In this document: positions 1-9,538 of the stretch, in pieces
How positions within the stretch are numbered: the stretch's first letter is position 1
Layout of the letters: each line of letters opens with the position of its first letter
From: Trujillonella endophytica
GTDB taxonomy: Bacteria; Actinomycetota; Actinomycetes; Mycobacteriales; Geodermatophilaceae
DNA: 64,000 nucleotides
Assembly (NCBI RefSeq): GCF_019799905.1
Contig: NZ_JABGCI010000002.1
Span: 558,001 to 622,000 of the forward strand
Direction: 5' to 3'
Translations under genes and position numbers: made by a program
The notes under the pieces: model-generated
What the model was told of the DNA's origin: nothing
What the model saw: the letters and a program-made list of their open reading frames with translations, nothing else
Databases searched by the model: none

Positions 1-305
1 TAGTTGTGGCCGAGCTGCAGTGCCTCGCGCAGGGACAGCTCGAGGACCTTCTTGGCCCGCGGCGTGAAGGGGATGTGACCGGACGGGGCCTGCTGGCCCT
101 GGCCGATGATCTCCTCCACCTGCTGACGGACACCCTCCAGCGAGATGCCGAGGGACTCGAGGGCCTTGGCGGCCACGCCTTCACCCTCGTGGATCAGGCC
201 CAGGAGGATGTGCTCGGTGCCGATGTAGTTGTGGTTGAGCATCCGGGCCTCTTCCTGGGCCAGGACAACAACGCGGCGGGCTCGGTCGGTGAACCGTTCG
301 AACAT
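1..305 (-). CDS. clpC: ClpC ATPase, N-terminal part (cut by window edge)
   Basis: Only the first ~101 codons are inside the window. They encode the Clp N-domain: the protein opens [20 protein letters not shown] and continues with [14 protein letters not shown], the typical actinobacterial ClpC start. ClpC is the Hsp100 AAA+ unfoldase that feeds substrates to ClpP in the cytoplasm; its ATPase modules lie beyond the edge. The ATG at 303-305 is preceded by an AAGGAG-type ribosome site about seven bases upstream, which fixes the start. lsr2 lies upstream on the same strand behind a strong hairpin, so clpC probably has its own promoter in 306-598. The family is certain; the rest of the gene cannot be judged. 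Confidence 0.95.
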   Translation of the reverse strand, partial: MFERFTDRARRVVVLAQEEARMLNHNYIGTEHILLGLIHEGEGVAAKALESLGISLEGVRQQVEEIIGQGQQAPSGHIPFTPRAKKVLELSLREALQLGHN

Positions 306-674
306 CTGCTGCTTCTCCTTCGACCGGCTGGTCCGGCACTGCCCTCCCCGTCTGTGGGGAGGAGCACCCGACATCCGTCGGCGCGCAGGGCACCGGTCTT
401 TCCACTGTAGTCGCGGACTCCGACTCCCCGTCGGCGAAGGGCCGGGGGTGGGGAGGAGGAGCTGCCCGGTCCAACTGATGCTGGCGGGACGGTGTTCCAC
501 TCCTGTTACGCCGAGAGCGGACGCACGGATGCAGCTGCAGACCCCGGCCCCGCAACGGCCCCCTGCCGGTCCGCCGTACGTGCCGGCGGAAAACGGATCG
601 ACCCGCGGGTGGGGGCGCTGTGCGCCCCCGCCACGCGGGTCGAGGTCCGACTGCGTCGGATGCTGCGGAGATGC
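306..674. other. Intergenic region between lsr2 and clpC
   Basis: There is no convincing gene on either strand. The lsr2-proximal half holds the nested hairpin at 599-642. The clpC-proximal half should contain the clpC promoter and 5' leader on the minus strand, but I could not pick out a convincing -10/-35 pair or a clear ClgR-type operator by eye. Confidence 0.6.
599..642 (-). terminator. Hairpin terminator after lsr2
   Basis: A nested inverted repeat: outer arms of nine bases (599-607 with 634-642) and inner arms of eight bases (611-618 with 622-629) around a three-base loop. It lies 32 bases past the lsr2 stop. There is no T-run, as is common in high-GC actinobacteria. Confidence 0.6.
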
Positions 675-1025
675 CTAGTGCGCGGCCTCGTAGGCCTCGA
701 CGACGCTGGCCGGGATGCGCCCGCGGTCGCTGACGGCGTGGCCGTTCTTGCGGGCCCAGTCGCGGATCGCGCCGGCCTGCTCCCGGTCCATCCGGCCGCC
801 ACCGGTCGCCCGCGAGCGACCGGCACCGGAGGCGCGACCGCTCCCGCGGCCGACCTTGCGCGCCGCCTGCACGTACCGGGAGAACGCCTCGCGCATCTCG
901 CCGGCGTTCTTCTCCGACAGGTCGATCTCGTAGTTGGTTCCGTCGAGCGAGAAGCTCACCGTCTCGTCGGCGGGCAGGTTCTCGTCGAGGTCGTCGCTGA
1001 GGATGACCTGGACCTTGCGTGCCAT
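675..1025 (-). CDS. lsr2: Lsr2 nucleoid-associated xenogeneic silencer
   Basis: A 116-residue protein of the usual Lsr2 length. The N-terminal oligomerisation domain begins [14 protein letters not shown] and shows the beta-hairpin plus helix pattern. An Arg/Gly-rich linker follows (about 55-78), then the C-terminal DNA-binding helix pair with the AT-hook-like loop [14 protein letters not shown] near the end. Lsr2 is the actinobacterial H-NS analogue: it binds AT-rich DNA, bridges the chromosome and silences foreign genes. It sits between clpC and lysS, the order found in mycobacteria. The upstream gap (1026-1147) holds its promoter; the ribosome site is weak (GGGGA, about eight bases before ATG). 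Confidence 0.97.
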   Translation of the reverse strand: MARKVQVILSDDLDENLPADETVSFSLDGTNYEIDLSEKNAGEMREAFSRYVQAARKVGRGSGRASGAGRSRATGGGRMDREQAGAIRDWARKNGHAVSDRGRIPASVVEAYEAAH

Positions 1026-1147
1026 TCGTAGTTCCCCACTTCTTTTCCAGCCCCGTGGACGATGGGTATGTCACACCCAGGGCGACGAATTGAGTGAACC
1101 ACACGCCCGGACCATTCGGAGCCAATGTCCCCCGAGTCCGCCAGAAT

Positions 1148-1186
1148 GAGTGACAGCGAGAACCGGGGGTTCTCGGAATGGCACTC
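1148..1186 (-). terminator. Hairpin terminator at the end of the pan-nad-lysS operon
   Basis: Inner arms of eight bases (1157-1164 with 1168-1175, three-base loop) and outer arms of five bases (1148-1152 with 1182-1186). The structure begins at the lysS stop codon and separates the operon from lsr2. Confidence 0.6.
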
Positions 1187-2690
1187 AGGAAGAGAGCGGG
1201 CGCACGAGCGGGAAGAGGATGGTCTCGCGGATACCGAGTCCGGTCAGCGTCATCATCAAACGGTCCATGCCCATGCCGACACCCCCGGTCGGGGGCATGC
1301 CGTACTCGAGCGCCTCGAGGAAGTCCTCGTCCAGCGCCATGGCCTCGGGGTCGCCGGCGGCCGCCAGCAGCGCCTGCTGCGTGAAGCGCTCGCGCTGGAC
1401 GACGGGGTCGACCAGCTCCGAGTACCCGGTGCCGCGCTCGATGCCGCCGATGTAGAGGTCCCACTTCTCGGCCAGCCCCGGGTCCGAGCGGTGTGCGCGG
1501 GTCAGGGGCGAGGTGTCCACCGGGTAGTCGACGACGAACGTCGGTGTCTGCAGGTCGTGCTGGACCAGCGCCTCGAACAGCTCCTCGACCACCTTGCCCG
1601 GCAGCCACGCGGGATCGACGCCGACGTCGTGCCGCTCGGCCAGCGCCCGCAGGTGCTCCACCGGCGTCCGCGGGGTGACCTCCTCGCCGACCGCGGCGGA
1701 GACCAGGTCGTAGAGGCGCACCGTCGTCCACTCGCCGGAGAGGTCGACCTCCGTGCCGTCGTGGTGGCGCGCGACGTGGTCGCCGAACAGCGCCGCGCAA
1801 CACTCCTGGACGAGTTCGCGCGTCATCACGGCGACATCGGAGTAATCGGTGTATGCGGCGTAGAACTCGAGCATCGCGAACTCCGGGGAGTGCGAGCTGT
1901 CGGCGCCCTCGTTCCGGAAGTTGCGGTTGATCTCGAAGACGCGGTCCAGCCCGCCGACGATGCAGCGCTTGAGGAACAACTCCGGTGCGATTCGCAGATA
2001 GAGGTCGAGGTCGAACGCGTTCATGTGCGTGCGGAACGGCCGGGCGGCGGCGCCGCCGTGCACGGTCTGCAGCATCGGCGTCTCGACCTCGAGGAAACCG
2101 CGCGACACGAGGCCCGCGCGCAGCGTCGCGTTCACCGCCGCGCGCTGGCGGACGGTGCGGCGGGCCTCGTCGCGGACGATGAGGTCGACGTAGCGACGGC
2201 GGACCCGCAGCTCCTCGCTCATCGGCTTGTGCGCAACCGGCAGAGGACGCAGCGCCTTCGCGGTCAGGCGCCACGAGTCGGCGAACACCGACAGCTCGCC
2301 GCGCCGCGACGTCCCCACCTCACCGGTGACCAGCACCTGGTCGCCCAGGTCGACGTCGGCCTTCCAGGCGGCCAGGGACTCCTCGCCCACCCGGTCCCGG
2401 GAGAGCATCACCTGGAGTTCGGCGTCGCCCTCGCGCAGCGTCGCGAAGCACAGTTTGCCGGTGTTGCGGGAGAAGATCACGCGCCCGGTGACGCCGACGG
2501 TCCGGCCGACCATCGTGTCCGGCTCGAGGTCGGGGTGGGCGGCACGGACCTCGGCCAGCGTCGTCGTCCGCTCGACGTCCACGGGGTAGGGGTCCACGCC
2601 CGCGTCCCGCAGCCGGTCGAGCTTGGCGCGCCGGACCCGCATCTGCTCCGGGAGTTCGTCGTCGGACGGACCAGGCGGTTCCTCGCTCAC
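1185..2690 (-). CDS. lysS: Lysyl-tRNA synthetase, class II
   Basis: A 501-residue cytoplasmic enzyme that charges tRNA-Lys. Domains in order are a short charged N-terminus ([19 protein letters not shown]), an OB-fold anticodon-binding domain (about 60-160, with [19 protein letters not shown]), and the class II catalytic core with motif 2 ([16 protein letters not shown]) and motif 3 ([11 protein letters not shown]). The GTG at 2688-2690 is chosen because it keeps the LPEQ-R-RR leader seen in actinobacterial homologues; an internal ATG at 2642 would remove it. It is the last gene of the operon, 11 bases after the coaX stop, and ends at a hairpin. Nothing is missing from the catalytic motifs. 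Confidence 0.97.
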   Translation of the reverse strand: MSEEPPGPSDDELPEQMRVRRAKLDRLRDAGVDPYPVDVERTTTLAEVRAAHPDLEPDTMVGRTVGVTGRVIFSRNTGKLCFATLREGDAELQVMLSRDRVGEESLAAWKADVDLGDQVLVTGEVGTSRRGELSVFADSWRLTAKALRPLPVAHKPMSEELRVRRRYVDLIVRDEARRTVRQRAAVNATLRAGLVSRGFLEVETPMLQTVHGGAAARPFRTHMNAFDLDLYLRIAPELFLKRCIVGGLDRVFEINRNFRNEGADSSHSPEFAMLEFYAAYTDYSDVAVMTRELVQECCAALFGDHVARHHDGTEVDLSGEWTTVRLYDLVSAAVGEEVTPRTPVEHLRALAERHDVGVDPAWLPGKVVEELFEALVQHDLQTPTFVVDYPVDTSPLTRAHRSDPGLAEKWDLYIGGIERGTGYSELVDPVVQRERFTQQALLAAAGDPEAMALDEDFLEALEYGMPPTGGVGMGMDRLMMTLTGLGIRETILFPLVRPLSS

Positions 2691-2701
2691 GGAGGGGCAG
2701 C

Positions 2702-3523
2702 CTACGGGGCGGCCGGCCGGCGCCCGGCCGGGGAACGGTGCGCCGACTGCTGCCGCTCGAACGCCAGCCGCAGCCCGTGCACCGTCAGGTCCGGCTCCCG
2801 CTCGGTGACCGTCCGGCAGCTGCCGGCCACCAGCGGCGCCAGCCCCCCGGTCGCCACGACGACCGGGGCGGTCCCGAACTGCTCCACCAGCTCGGCCGAG
2901 ATGCGCGACACCAGGCCGTCGACGAGTCCGGCGAAGCCGAGCACCAGGCCCGACTGCAGCGCCGCGACGGTGTTCTTGCCGATCGCCTGCGGCGGGACGC
3001 TCAGCTCGACCGAGCGCAGCTGCGCCGCCCGGCTGGCCAGCGCGTCGAGGCTGACCTCCACCCCCGGCGCCAGGGCGCCGCCGAGGAACTGCCCGTCGGG
3101 GCCGACGGCGTCGACGTTGGTCGAGGTGCCGAAGTCGACGACGACGACCGGTCGTCCCCGTCCGTCGGTGCCGCGGCCGTGCAGCTCGTGCGCGGCGAGC
3201 GCGGTCACGACCCGGTCGGCGCCGACCTCCCGCGGGTTGTCCACGTGCAGCGGGACGCCGGTGCGCACGCCCGGGCCGATGAGCACGACCGGCACGTCGA
3301 GGGAGTCCAGCAGCTGGCGCAGTGCCGGCAGCAGCGCGGGCACCGTCGAGCAGGCGGCGACGCCGGTGATCCGGGTGTCGCGCAGCAGCCCGCGCCAGAC
3401 CATCCACAGCTCGTCGGAGGTGACCCGCGGCTGGGTGGTCACCCGCCAGCACCCCACGCGGCGGTCGCCGTCGAAGGTGGCCAGCACGGTCTGGCTGTTG
3501 CCGACGTCCACGGTGAGCAGCAC
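2702..3523 (-). CDS. coaX: Type III pantothenate kinase
   Basis: Catalyses the first, ATP-dependent step of CoA synthesis. The 273 residues show the ASKHA-fold markers of CoaX: N-terminal phosphate loop [16 protein letters not shown], the central pantothenate-binding GADR (in [14 protein letters not shown]), the second phosphate motif [14 protein letters not shown], and the late ATGGLAPLV motif. The GTG start at 3521-3523 is three bases after the nadC stop, so the genes are almost certainly co-translated. Together with panC and panD in the same operon it links pantothenate supply to CoA. The last ~15 residues are Arg/Pro/Ala-rich and probably disordered. Confidence 0.95.
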   Translation of the reverse strand: MLLTVDVGNSQTVLATFDGDRRVGCWRVTTQPRVTSDELWMVWRGLLRDTRITGVAACSTVPALLPALRQLLDSLDVPVVLIGPGVRTGVPLHVDNPREVGADRVVTALAAHELHGRGTDGRGRPVVVVDFGTSTNVDAVGPDGQFLGGALAPGVEVSLDALASRAAQLRSVELSVPPQAIGKNTVAALQSGLVLGFAGLVDGLVSRISAELVEQFGTAPVVVATGGLAPLVAGSCRTVTEREPDLTVHGLRLAFERQQSAHRSPAGRRPAAP

Positions 3524-3526
3524 CGG

Positions 3527-4432
3527 TCAGCTCGCCCGCAGGTCGAGGGCGAGGTCGAGGATCGGCGAGGAGTGGGTGAGCGCCCCGACCGACAGGTAGT
3601 CCACGCCGGTCTCGGCGACCTCGCGGGCCACGGCGAGGGTCAGCCCGCCGGTGGCCTCGAGCTCGGCGCGGTCGCCGACGGCGGCGACGACCTCGCGCAG
3701 CTGCGCCGGCGTCATGTTGTCCAGCAGCAGGAACCGCGCTCCGGCCTCCACCGCCTCCAGCGCCTGCGCGGGGGTGTCGGCCTCGACCTGCACCGGCACC
3801 TTGGGAGCCCGCTCGCGGATCGCGGCCACCGCCGCTGCCACCGACCCGGCCGCGGCCACGTGGTTGTCCTTCACCATGGCGACGTCGTACAGGCCCATCC
3901 GCTTGTTCGACCCGCCGCCGCAGCGGACCGCGTACTTCTCCAGCGGGCGCAGCCCCGGCGTGGTCTTGCGGGTGTCGAGGACGGTGGCGCCGGTGCCGGC
4001 GATCGCGTCGGCCCAGGCGCGGGTCGCGGTCGCGATGCCGCTGGCCCGGCTGGCGATGTTCAGGGCGCTGCGCTCGGCGGCCAGCAGTGCCCGGACCGGC
4101 CCGCGGACGGTCAGCAGGACGTCGCCCCGGGTCACCCGGTCGCCGTCCGACGCGCCCGCGGTGAGGGTGGCGCCCGGCGCGAGCCGGGTGAACACGCGCG
4201 CGGCGACCGGCAGCCCGGCCACCACGCCGTCGGCCCGGGCGACCAGGTCGGCGGCGCCCAGCTGGCCCGGCTGCACGGTGGCGGCGCTGGTGACGTCGTA
4301 GGCGACGACGAGGTCGGGCGCCCCCGGCAGGACGGCACCGCCGGTCAGGTCCTCGGCGAGGGTGCGCTCGACGAGCGCGGTCACCCACGCCTCGTCGAGG
4401 CCGGTGCCCTCCAGGGAGCGGGGATCGCTCAC
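3527..4432 (-). CDS. nadC: Quinolinate phosphoribosyltransferase (carboxylating)
   Basis: A 301-residue enzyme converting quinolinate and PRPP to nicotinate mononucleotide in de novo NAD synthesis. Family markers seen are [18 protein letters not shown], the [21 protein letters not shown] block with substrate-binding Arg and Lys residues, [16 protein letters not shown], and [14 protein letters not shown]. The GTG start overlaps the nadB stop as GTGA. A second GTG directly upstream (4433-4435) could also serve. nadA (quinolinate synthase) is not beside nadB/nadC in this window. Confidence 0.95.
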   Translation of the reverse strand: MSDPRSLEGTGLDEAWVTALVERTLAEDLTGGAVLPGAPDLVVAYDVTSAATVQPGQLGAADLVARADGVVAGLPVAARVFTRLAPGATLTAGASDGDRVTRGDVLLTVRGPVRALLAAERSALNIASRASGIATATRAWADAIAGTGATVLDTRKTTPGLRPLEKYAVRCGGGSNKRMGLYDVAMVKDNHVAAAGSVAAAVAAIRERAPKVPVQVEADTPAQALEAVEAGARFLLLDNMTPAQLREVVAAVGDRAELEATGGLTLAVAREVAETGVDYLSVGALTHSSPILDLALDLRAS

Positions 4433-6111
4433 CACGGGACCACCACCGGCGTCCCCACCGGACGGCGGGTCAGGTGCAGCTCGCCGAGGCTGTCCAGCCG
4501 GACGTCGAGGTGCACCCGCCAGGCGTCGGAGGTCTCGGGGTGGTCCTCGCGCCAGTGGCAGCCGCGGGTCTCCTCGCGGGCGGCGGCGGCGACGGTGACC
4601 GCGCCGGCCACGGTGAGCAGGTCGGTGGCCTCCCAGCTCGCCACGCCGGGGGTGGCGCCGGGCCCCTCCCCGAGCGCGTGCGCGAGGCCGGCCAGGGTCG
4701 CGGTGGCCTCGGCCAGGCCGGGGCCGGTGCGCAGCGCCGCGACGCAGCCGGACATCGTGTCGGTGACTCGCCGGCGGCCGGCCGGGTCGAGCAGGCCCGA
4801 CAGCGAGGGCGCCTCGGCCAGCGGCGCGGCGGGCAGCGGCAGCGAGCGGGCCAGCTCGGCGCCGATGCGGGCGGCGAAGACCAGGCCCTCCAGCAGCGAG
4901 TTGGACGCCAGCCGGTTCGCGCCGTGCACCCCGGTGCTGGCGACCTCGCCGCAGGCGTAGAGCCCGGGGACCGTCGTGCGCCCGGCGAGGTCGGTCACGA
5001 GGCCGCCGGAGGCGTAGTGCGCGGCCGGCGTCACGGGCACCAGCTCGGTCACCGGGTCGATGCCGGCCTCGCGGCAGCGGGCCACGATCGTCGGGAACCG
5101 CTCGGGCAGGCCGGGGATGGACCGGGCGTCGAGCCAGACGTGCCGGACGCCGTCGCGCAGCTGCACGCGGGTGATCGCCTTGGCGACGACGTCGCGGGGC
5201 GCCAGCTCGGCCAGCGGGTGGACGCCGACCATGAACCGCTCCCCCGCGCCGTCGCGCAGGACGGCGCCCTCGCCGCGCAGCGCCTCGCTGACCAGGGGCT
5301 GCTGGCCGCGCGAGTCCGGGCCGAGGTAGAGGGCGGTCGGGTGGAACTGGACGAACTCGAGGTCGGTCGCGACCGCGCCGGCGCGCAGGCCCAGCGCCAC
5401 GCCGTCGCCGGTGGAGACCGCCGGGTTCGTGGTGGCGGCGTAGACCTGCCCCATCCCGCCGGTGGCGAGCACGACGGCCCGGGCGCGGACGGCGCCGACG
5501 CCGTCGGCGGTGCCCTCGCCGAGCACGTGCAGGGTGACGCCGGCGGCGCGGCCCTGTCCGTCGCGCAGCAGGTCGAGCACCATCGCGTGCTCGACCAGCG
5601 TGACACCCGGGTCGGCGCGCACGGCCTCGTGCAGCGCCCGCTGCACCTCCCAGCCGGTGGCGTCCCCGCCGGCGTGCACGATCCGGTCGGCGGAGTGCCC
5701 GCCCTCCCGGGTGAGCAGCAGCCGCCCGACCGGGTCCCGGTCGAACGCGGCGCCCCAGCCGATCAGCTGGGCCAGACGCTGCGGGCCCTCGGTCACCAGC
5801 GCGGCGACGGCGTCGGGCTCGCACAGCCCCACGCCGGCCACCTCGGTGTCCGCGGCGTGGGCCCCGGCGCTGTCGGCGGGGTCGAGCACCGCCGCGATCC
5901 CGCCCTGGGCCCACCGGGTGGACCCGTCGTCGACGCGCACCTTGGTGACGACGGCGACCGACAGCCCCGCCGCCCGCGCGTGCAGGGCGACGCAGAGCCC
6001 GGCGATCCCCGAGCCGACGACGCAGACGTCGGCGGTCAGCTCCCAGCCCGGGTCCGGCGCGGCCAGCCGCAGCGGGAGTCCGGTGACGGTGCCGCTCGCG
6101 GCCAGGGTCAC
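4429..6111 (-). CDS. nadB: L-aspartate oxidase
   Basis: A 560-residue FAD enzyme that oxidises aspartate to iminoaspartate, the first step of NAD synthesis. The FAD dinucleotide fold is at about 28-60 ([17 protein letters not shown]). The succinate-dehydrogenase-flavoprotein-like motifs [43 protein letters not shown] and [22 protein letters not shown] are all intact. The C-terminal helical domain carries [15 protein letters not shown]. The GTG start overlaps the panD stop as GTGA. PanD, encoded immediately upstream, uses the same substrate, so the operon groups two aspartate-consuming cofactor pathways. Confidence 0.96.
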   Translation of the reverse strand: MTLAASGTVTGLPLRLAAPDPGWELTADVCVVGSGIAGLCVALHARAAGLSVAVVTKVRVDDGSTRWAQGGIAAVLDPADSAGAHAADTEVAGVGLCEPDAVAALVTEGPQRLAQLIGWGAAFDRDPVGRLLLTREGGHSADRIVHAGGDATGWEVQRALHEAVRADPGVTLVEHAMVLDLLRDGQGRAAGVTLHVLGEGTADGVGAVRARAVVLATGGMGQVYAATTNPAVSTGDGVALGLRAGAVATDLEFVQFHPTALYLGPDSRGQQPLVSEALRGEGAVLRDGAGERFMVGVHPLAELAPRDVVAKAITRVQLRDGVRHVWLDARSIPGLPERFPTIVARCREAGIDPVTELVPVTPAAHYASGGLVTDLAGRTTVPGLYACGEVASTGVHGANRLASNSLLEGLVFAARIGAELARSLPLPAAPLAEAPSLSGLLDPAGRRRVTDTMSGCVAALRTGPGLAEATATLAGLAHALGEGPGATPGVASWEATDLLTVAGAVTVAAAAREETRGCHWREDHPETSDAWRVHLDVRLDSLGELHLTRRPVGTPVVVPW

Positions 6112-6533
6112 CTGACCGGGACGCCGAGGTCGCTGCGCTGCTGGTCGGTCGCGCCGGGGACCGGGGCGGAGGGGTCGCCACCGAGCTCGACGATGCGGTT
6201 GGCACCGTCGACGTGCACGACCTTCGGGATGTAGCTCTTGGCCTCGGTCTCGTCCATGACGCCGTAGCTGATCAGGATGACCATGTCGCCCGGGTGCACG
6301 AGGTGGGCGGCCGCGCCGTTGATCCCGATGACGCCGGTGCCCCGCTCACCGGGGATGACGTAGGTCTCCAGGCGGGCGCCGTTGGTGATGTCGACGATCG
6401 CGACCTGCTCGCCGGGGATCAGGTCGGCCGCGTCGAGGAGGTCCTCGTCGACCGTGACGGAGCCGACGTAGTGCAGGTCGGCCTGGGTCACGGTCGCCCG
6501 GTGGATCTTGGACTTGAGCATCGTGCGCATCAT
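6108..6533 (-). CDS. panD: Aspartate 1-decarboxylase (pyruvoyl-dependent)
   Basis: A 141-residue proenzyme that makes beta-alanine for pantothenate. The self-cleavage site Gly24-Ser25 lies in LHYVGSVTV exactly where PanD places it; cleavage turns Ser25 into the pyruvoyl cofactor. Other family blocks are [37 protein letters not shown] and [20 protein letters not shown]. The ATG start overlaps the panC stop as ATGA, and the nadB start follows as GTGA. The C-terminal ~20 residues are a low-complexity tail, as in other actinobacterial PanD. Confidence 0.97.
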   Translation of the reverse strand: MMRTMLKSKIHRATVTQADLHYVGSVTVDEDLLDAADLIPGEQVAIVDITNGARLETYVIPGERGTGVIGINGAAAHLVHPGDMVILISYGVMDETEAKSYIPKVVHVDGANRIVELGGDPSAPVPGATDQQRSDLGVPVR

Positions 6534-7384
6534 CGGGTGCCTCCGAGGGTGACCGGGACGTTGTCGAGGAGTCGGGTGCTGCCGGCGCGGGCGGCGAGCA
6601 GCAGGCGGGCCGGGCCGGGCGACGGCGCCGGGCGGAGGTCGGGGTCGGTGAGCTCGAGGTAGTCGGGCTCGAGCTCCGGCGCGGTGGCGAGCACCTCTCG
6701 GGCGGCGGCGAGGACCGCCGGTGCGCCGGAGGGGCCGGCGGCCGCTCCCGCACGCAACGCCCTGTTCAACGTCGCCGCGGTGGCCCGCTGTTCCGGTGAG
6801 AGGTAGCGGTTGCGCGAGGAGAGTGCCAGCCCGTCGTCCTCGCGGACGGTCGGCACGCCGGTCACCGTGACCGGCAGCGCCAGCTCCCGGGCCATCGCCC
6901 GGATGAGCACCAGCTGCTGGTAGTCCTTCTCGCCGAAGACGGCCACGTCGGGCCGCACCAGGCCGAGGAGCTTCGCGACGACGGTGAGGACGCCGGCGAA
7001 GTGGCCGGGCCGCACCGCACCCTCCAGCACCGACCCGAGCGGGCCGGGCTCGACGGTGATGCCGAGCGCACCGGGCGGGTACACCTCCTCGACCTGCGGG
7101 TGGAAGACGACGTCGGCGCCCTCCTGGGCGAGGGCGAGCAGGTCGTCGTCCCAGGTGCGGGGGTAGCGGTCGAAGTCCTCGCCGGGGCCGAACTGCGTCG
7201 GGTTGACGAAGACCGAGACGACGACGCTGTCCGCGGCGTCCTTCGCGGCCCGGACCAGCGTGCGGTGCCCCTCGTGCAGGGCGCCCATGGTCGGCACGAG
7301 CGCCACCCGGCCGGGGAGCCGGGAACGCAGCGCGGCGAGGTCCGCGGCCGACTCGGCGACCTCGGGCGGGGGGTGGACGGTCAC
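6530..7384 (-). CDS. panC: Pantothenate synthetase
   Basis: Joins pantoate and beta-alanine using ATP. The 284 residues carry the nucleotidyltransferase HIGH-like segment [52 protein letters not shown] and the KMSKS-like [12 protein letters not shown]. The start is set at GTG 7382-7384 because the sequence just before the family core begins there ([12 protein letters not shown]). An upstream in-frame extension to 7492 would run into the preceding gene and is Arg/Ser-rich without family similarity. The gene is 28 bases after the DUF2520 gene and overlaps panD. Confidence 0.93.
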   Translation of the reverse strand: MTVHPPPEVAESAADLAALRSRLPGRVALVPTMGALHEGHRTLVRAAKDAADSVVVSVFVNPTQFGPGEDFDRYPRTWDDDLLALAQEGADVVFHPQVEEVYPPGALGITVEPGPLGSVLEGAVRPGHFAGVLTVVAKLLGLVRPDVAVFGEKDYQQLVLIRAMARELALPVTVTGVPTVREDDGLALSSRNRYLSPEQRATAATLNRALRAGAAAGPSGAPAVLAAAREVLATAPELEPDYLELTDPDLRPAPSPGPARLLLAARAGSTRLLDNVPVTLGGTR

Positions 7385-7412
7385 CGGGAGTCCGCCGGTA
7401 GAAGGACCACGG

Positions 7413-8381
7413 TCACCCCTCCGCTCGCTCGCTCGCGAGGGAACCCGGACCGTGGCCACGGGCGGCGTCGAGCAGCTCGAGCAGCGGCGCACCCTCGTGC
7501 CGCTTCAGGCGGCCGGCGGCCAGGGCGCGCTCGGTGGTCCGGGTCGCCATCGCGACGTAGGCGTCCACCGACCGCGGCGCCCGCTCGGTCAGCGTCTCCA
7601 GGTGGTCGCGCACCGTGCCGACGTCACCCCGGCTGACCGGGCCGGTCAGGCCGCGGTCGCCGCGGCGCAGGCCGTTGTCGAGCGCGGCCGTGAGCAGCGG
7701 GGCCAGCACCCGGCCGGGGTCGCCGACCCCGGCGGCGCGCAGCAGGTCCGCGGCCTCGGCGACGAGGGTGACCAGGTGGTTGGCGCCGGTGACCAGCGCC
7801 GCGTGGTAGAGCCGCCGGTCGGCCTCGGCGACGAAGAAGGGCTCTCCGCCCATCTCCAGCACCAGGGTCTCGGCGACCGCGCGGTACTCCGGCGCGCTGG
7901 TGACCCCGAACGGGGCGCCGGTGAGGCGGTCGGCGTCCTCGGGGGCGCCGGTGAACGTCATGGCGGGGTGCAGCGCGAGCGGCAGGACGCCGATCCGCGC
8001 GGCCGGCTCCAGCACTGCGAGGCCGTGCGCCCCGGAGGTGTGGAACGTCAGCTGGCCGGCACGCCAGACCCCGGTCTCGGCGAGCCCGGCGACCAGCCCG
8101 GCCAGGGTGTCGTCGGGGACGGCCAGGACGACGAGGTCCGCGGCCGCGACGACCTCGTCGGTCGGCAGCAGCGGCACGCCGGGCAGCAGCCGGGCGGCGC
8201 GCTCGGCGGAGGCGGCGGAGAGGCCGGCGGCGGCGACGACGTCGTGACCGGCGGCGGCGAGGGCGGCACCCAGGACGGCGCCGACGCGGCCGGCGCCGAC
8301 GATGCCCACGCGGAGGCGGGCGGGTGCTGCAGCGGCCGCGGTCAGTCCGGCGGCGCGGGGGGTCCTGCGGGCAGCAGGCAT
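7413..8381 (-). CDS. Rossmann-like DUF2520 protein, possible NADPH-dependent reductase of the pantothenate operon
   Basis: A 322-residue protein with an N-terminal dinucleotide-binding fold ([25 protein letters not shown], about 24-48) followed by [14 protein letters not shown] and a helical C-terminal DUF2520 half containing HPAMTFTG and [19 protein letters not shown]. Overall layout resembles F420:NADP reductases and 6-phosphogluconate dehydrogenase-type enzymes. The exact function is not known to me. It heads the panC-panD-nadB-nadC-coaX-lysS operon and no separate panE is in the window, so ketopantoate reduction is a reasonable guess. The ATG at 8379-8381 has a GAGGAGC ribosome site; a longer ORF upstream lacks family similarity. 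Confidence 0.85.
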   Translation of the reverse strand: MPAARRTPRAAGLTAAAAAPARLRVGIVGAGRVGAVLGAALAAAGHDVVAAAGLSAASAERAARLLPGVPLLPTDEVVAAADLVVLAVPDDTLAGLVAGLAETGVWRAGQLTFHTSGAHGLAVLEPAARIGVLPLALHPAMTFTGAPEDADRLTGAPFGVTSAPEYRAVAETLVLEMGGEPFFVAEADRRLYHAALVTGANHLVTLVAEAADLLRAAGVGDPGRVLAPLLTAALDNGLRRGDRGLTGPVSRGDVGTVRDHLETLTERAPRSVDAYVAMATRTTERALAAGRLKRHEGAPLLELLDAARGHGPGSLASERAEG

Positions 8382-8690
8382 GGAGTGCTCCTCGTTCCAG
8401 TCCCTGACGGGTACCGGACGTCGGTCGGTCTCCCCCGTTGGAGACCGGCGGGGTGGTGCGGGTGCTGCGGCGTTGCGGTGGCGGTGCGGTGGCGGTGCGG
8501 TGGTGCCGGCGGCACACCCCGCTGCGACCAGCTGTGTCACGCGGGTGTCGTGCCGATGGCGAGTGTGTGACCGGCGCACGCGTCGTGCAACGCCACGGGC
8601 CTGTGGGGTCGATCACGGACACCGGCCGGGCGCCCGCTGCGCGTCCCCCCTACCGAGACGCCGCACCGACCACGACAGAGGCAGGAGCAC
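8382..8690. other. Divergent intergenic region with a GCGGTG tandem repeat
   Basis: This separates the minus-strand DUF2520-pan operon from the plus-strand SDR gene and should hold both promoters. Between 8475 and 8503 an 11-base unit built from GCGGTG is repeated about two and a half times. No conserved gene was found. Confidence 0.5.
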
Positions 8691-9443
8691 ATGAGCGAGC
8701 TCGACGGTCGCACCGCGCTGGTCACCGGCGCGAGCCGGGGCATCGGCCTGGCGATCGCGCAGAGCCTGGTCCGGCGGGGCGCGCGCGTGGTGGTCACCGC
8801 CCGCAAGCCCGAGGCGCTGACCGAGGCGGTGGCCACGCTGGGCGGGCCGGACGTCGCGGTGGGGGTCGCCGGCAACGCGGGCGACGCGGAGCACCGCGCC
8901 GAGGCCGTGCGCACCGCCGTCGACACCTTCGGCAGCCTCGACATGCTGGTCGGCAACGTGGGCATCAACCCGGTCTACGGACCCGCGGTCGAGCTGGACC
9001 TCGACGCCTTCCGCAAGGTCCTCGACACCAACGTCGTCTCCACCCTCGGCCTGGTGCAGGAGGCGTGGCGGGCGTGGATGTCCGAGCACGGCGGCTCGGT
9101 GCTCGTCGTGGCGTCCGTGGCGGGCCTCAAGGCCTCCCCCGGCATCGCCGGCTACGGCGTCAGCAAGGCGGCGCTGATCAACCTCGTCACCCAGCTGGCG
9201 GTGGAGCTCGGCCCGAAGGTCCGGGTGAACGCGGTCGCGCCCGCCGTGGTGAAGACCCGCTTCGCCGGCGCCCTGTACGAGGGGCGCGAGGAGGAGGCCG
9301 CGAAGGCCTACCCCGTCGGCCGGCTGGGCGAGCCCGAGGACATCGGCGAGGCTGCGGCGTACCTGCTCGGCGACGGTGCGGGCTGGGTCACCGGGCAGAC
9401 GCTCGTGCTCGACGGCGGCTCGCTCTCCCGCGGCCCAGCCTGA
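8691..9443 (+). CDS. Short-chain dehydrogenase/reductase (FabG-like)
   Basis: A 250-residue classical SDR that oxidises or reduces an unknown substrate with NAD(P)H. Seen are the cofactor loop TGASRGIGLAIA (12-23), the structural NVGIN (a variant of NNAG), the catalytic Ser in VVASVAGLKAS, YGVSK with catalytic Tyr and Lys, and the C-terminal GWVTGQTLVLDGG. The Arg-Lys after the second strand (TARKPEAL) favours NADPH. The ATG has a GGCAGGAGC ribosome site. The gene stands alone, between the pan operon and the DUF6779-like gene, breaking an order conserved in mycobacteria, so it is probably a lineage-specific insertion. The substrate cannot be told from sequence. Confidence 0.9.
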   Translation: MSELDGRTALVTGASRGIGLAIAQSLVRRGARVVVTARKPEALTEAVATLGGPDVAVGVAGNAGDAEHRAEAVRTAVDTFGSLDMLVGNVGINPVYGPAVELDLDAFRKVLDTNVVSTLGLVQEAWRAWMSEHGGSVLVVASVAGLKASPGIAGYGVSKAALINLVTQLAVELGPKVRVNAVAPAVVKTRFAGALYEGREEEAAKAYPVGRLGEPEDIGEAAAYLLGDGAGWVTGQTLVLDGGSLSRGPA

Positions 9444-9457
9444 CCGCTGAACCGCCT

Positions 9458-9520
9458 CGACGAGATCTGCACACTCGTCACCGTCAGCCGCTGATGCCGG
9501 CGACTGTGCAGATCTCGTCG
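9458..9520. repeat. Perfect 16-bp inverted repeat between convergent genes
   Basis: The left arm CGACGAGATCTGCACA (9458-9473) is matched exactly by its reverse complement at 9505-9520. Beyond one C-C mismatch the stem continues for five more pairs (one of them G-T). It sits between the stop of the SDR gene and the stop of the convergent DUF6779-like gene, so it may act as a bidirectional terminator. Its length and ordered sequence suggest a dispersed genomic repeat. Confidence 0.7.
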
Positions 9521-9538
9521 CCGGGGTGAGGTCCTGCC

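Noticed and set aside
1185-4388. Single 1067-codon frame joining lysS with upstream sequence
   Set aside because: The upstream half is antisense or out-of-frame reading of coaX and nadC. lysS has a well-supported GTG at 2690.
7385-7492. 36-codon N-terminal extension of panC
   Set aside because: Arg/Ser/Pro-rich, overlaps the end of the DUF2520 gene and adds nothing resembling PanC.
8475-8503. GCGGTG tandem repeat as a possible CRISPR or regulator array
   Set aside because: Units are only 11 bases, without spacers, and number fewer than three; it is simple sequence in a GC-rich promoter region.
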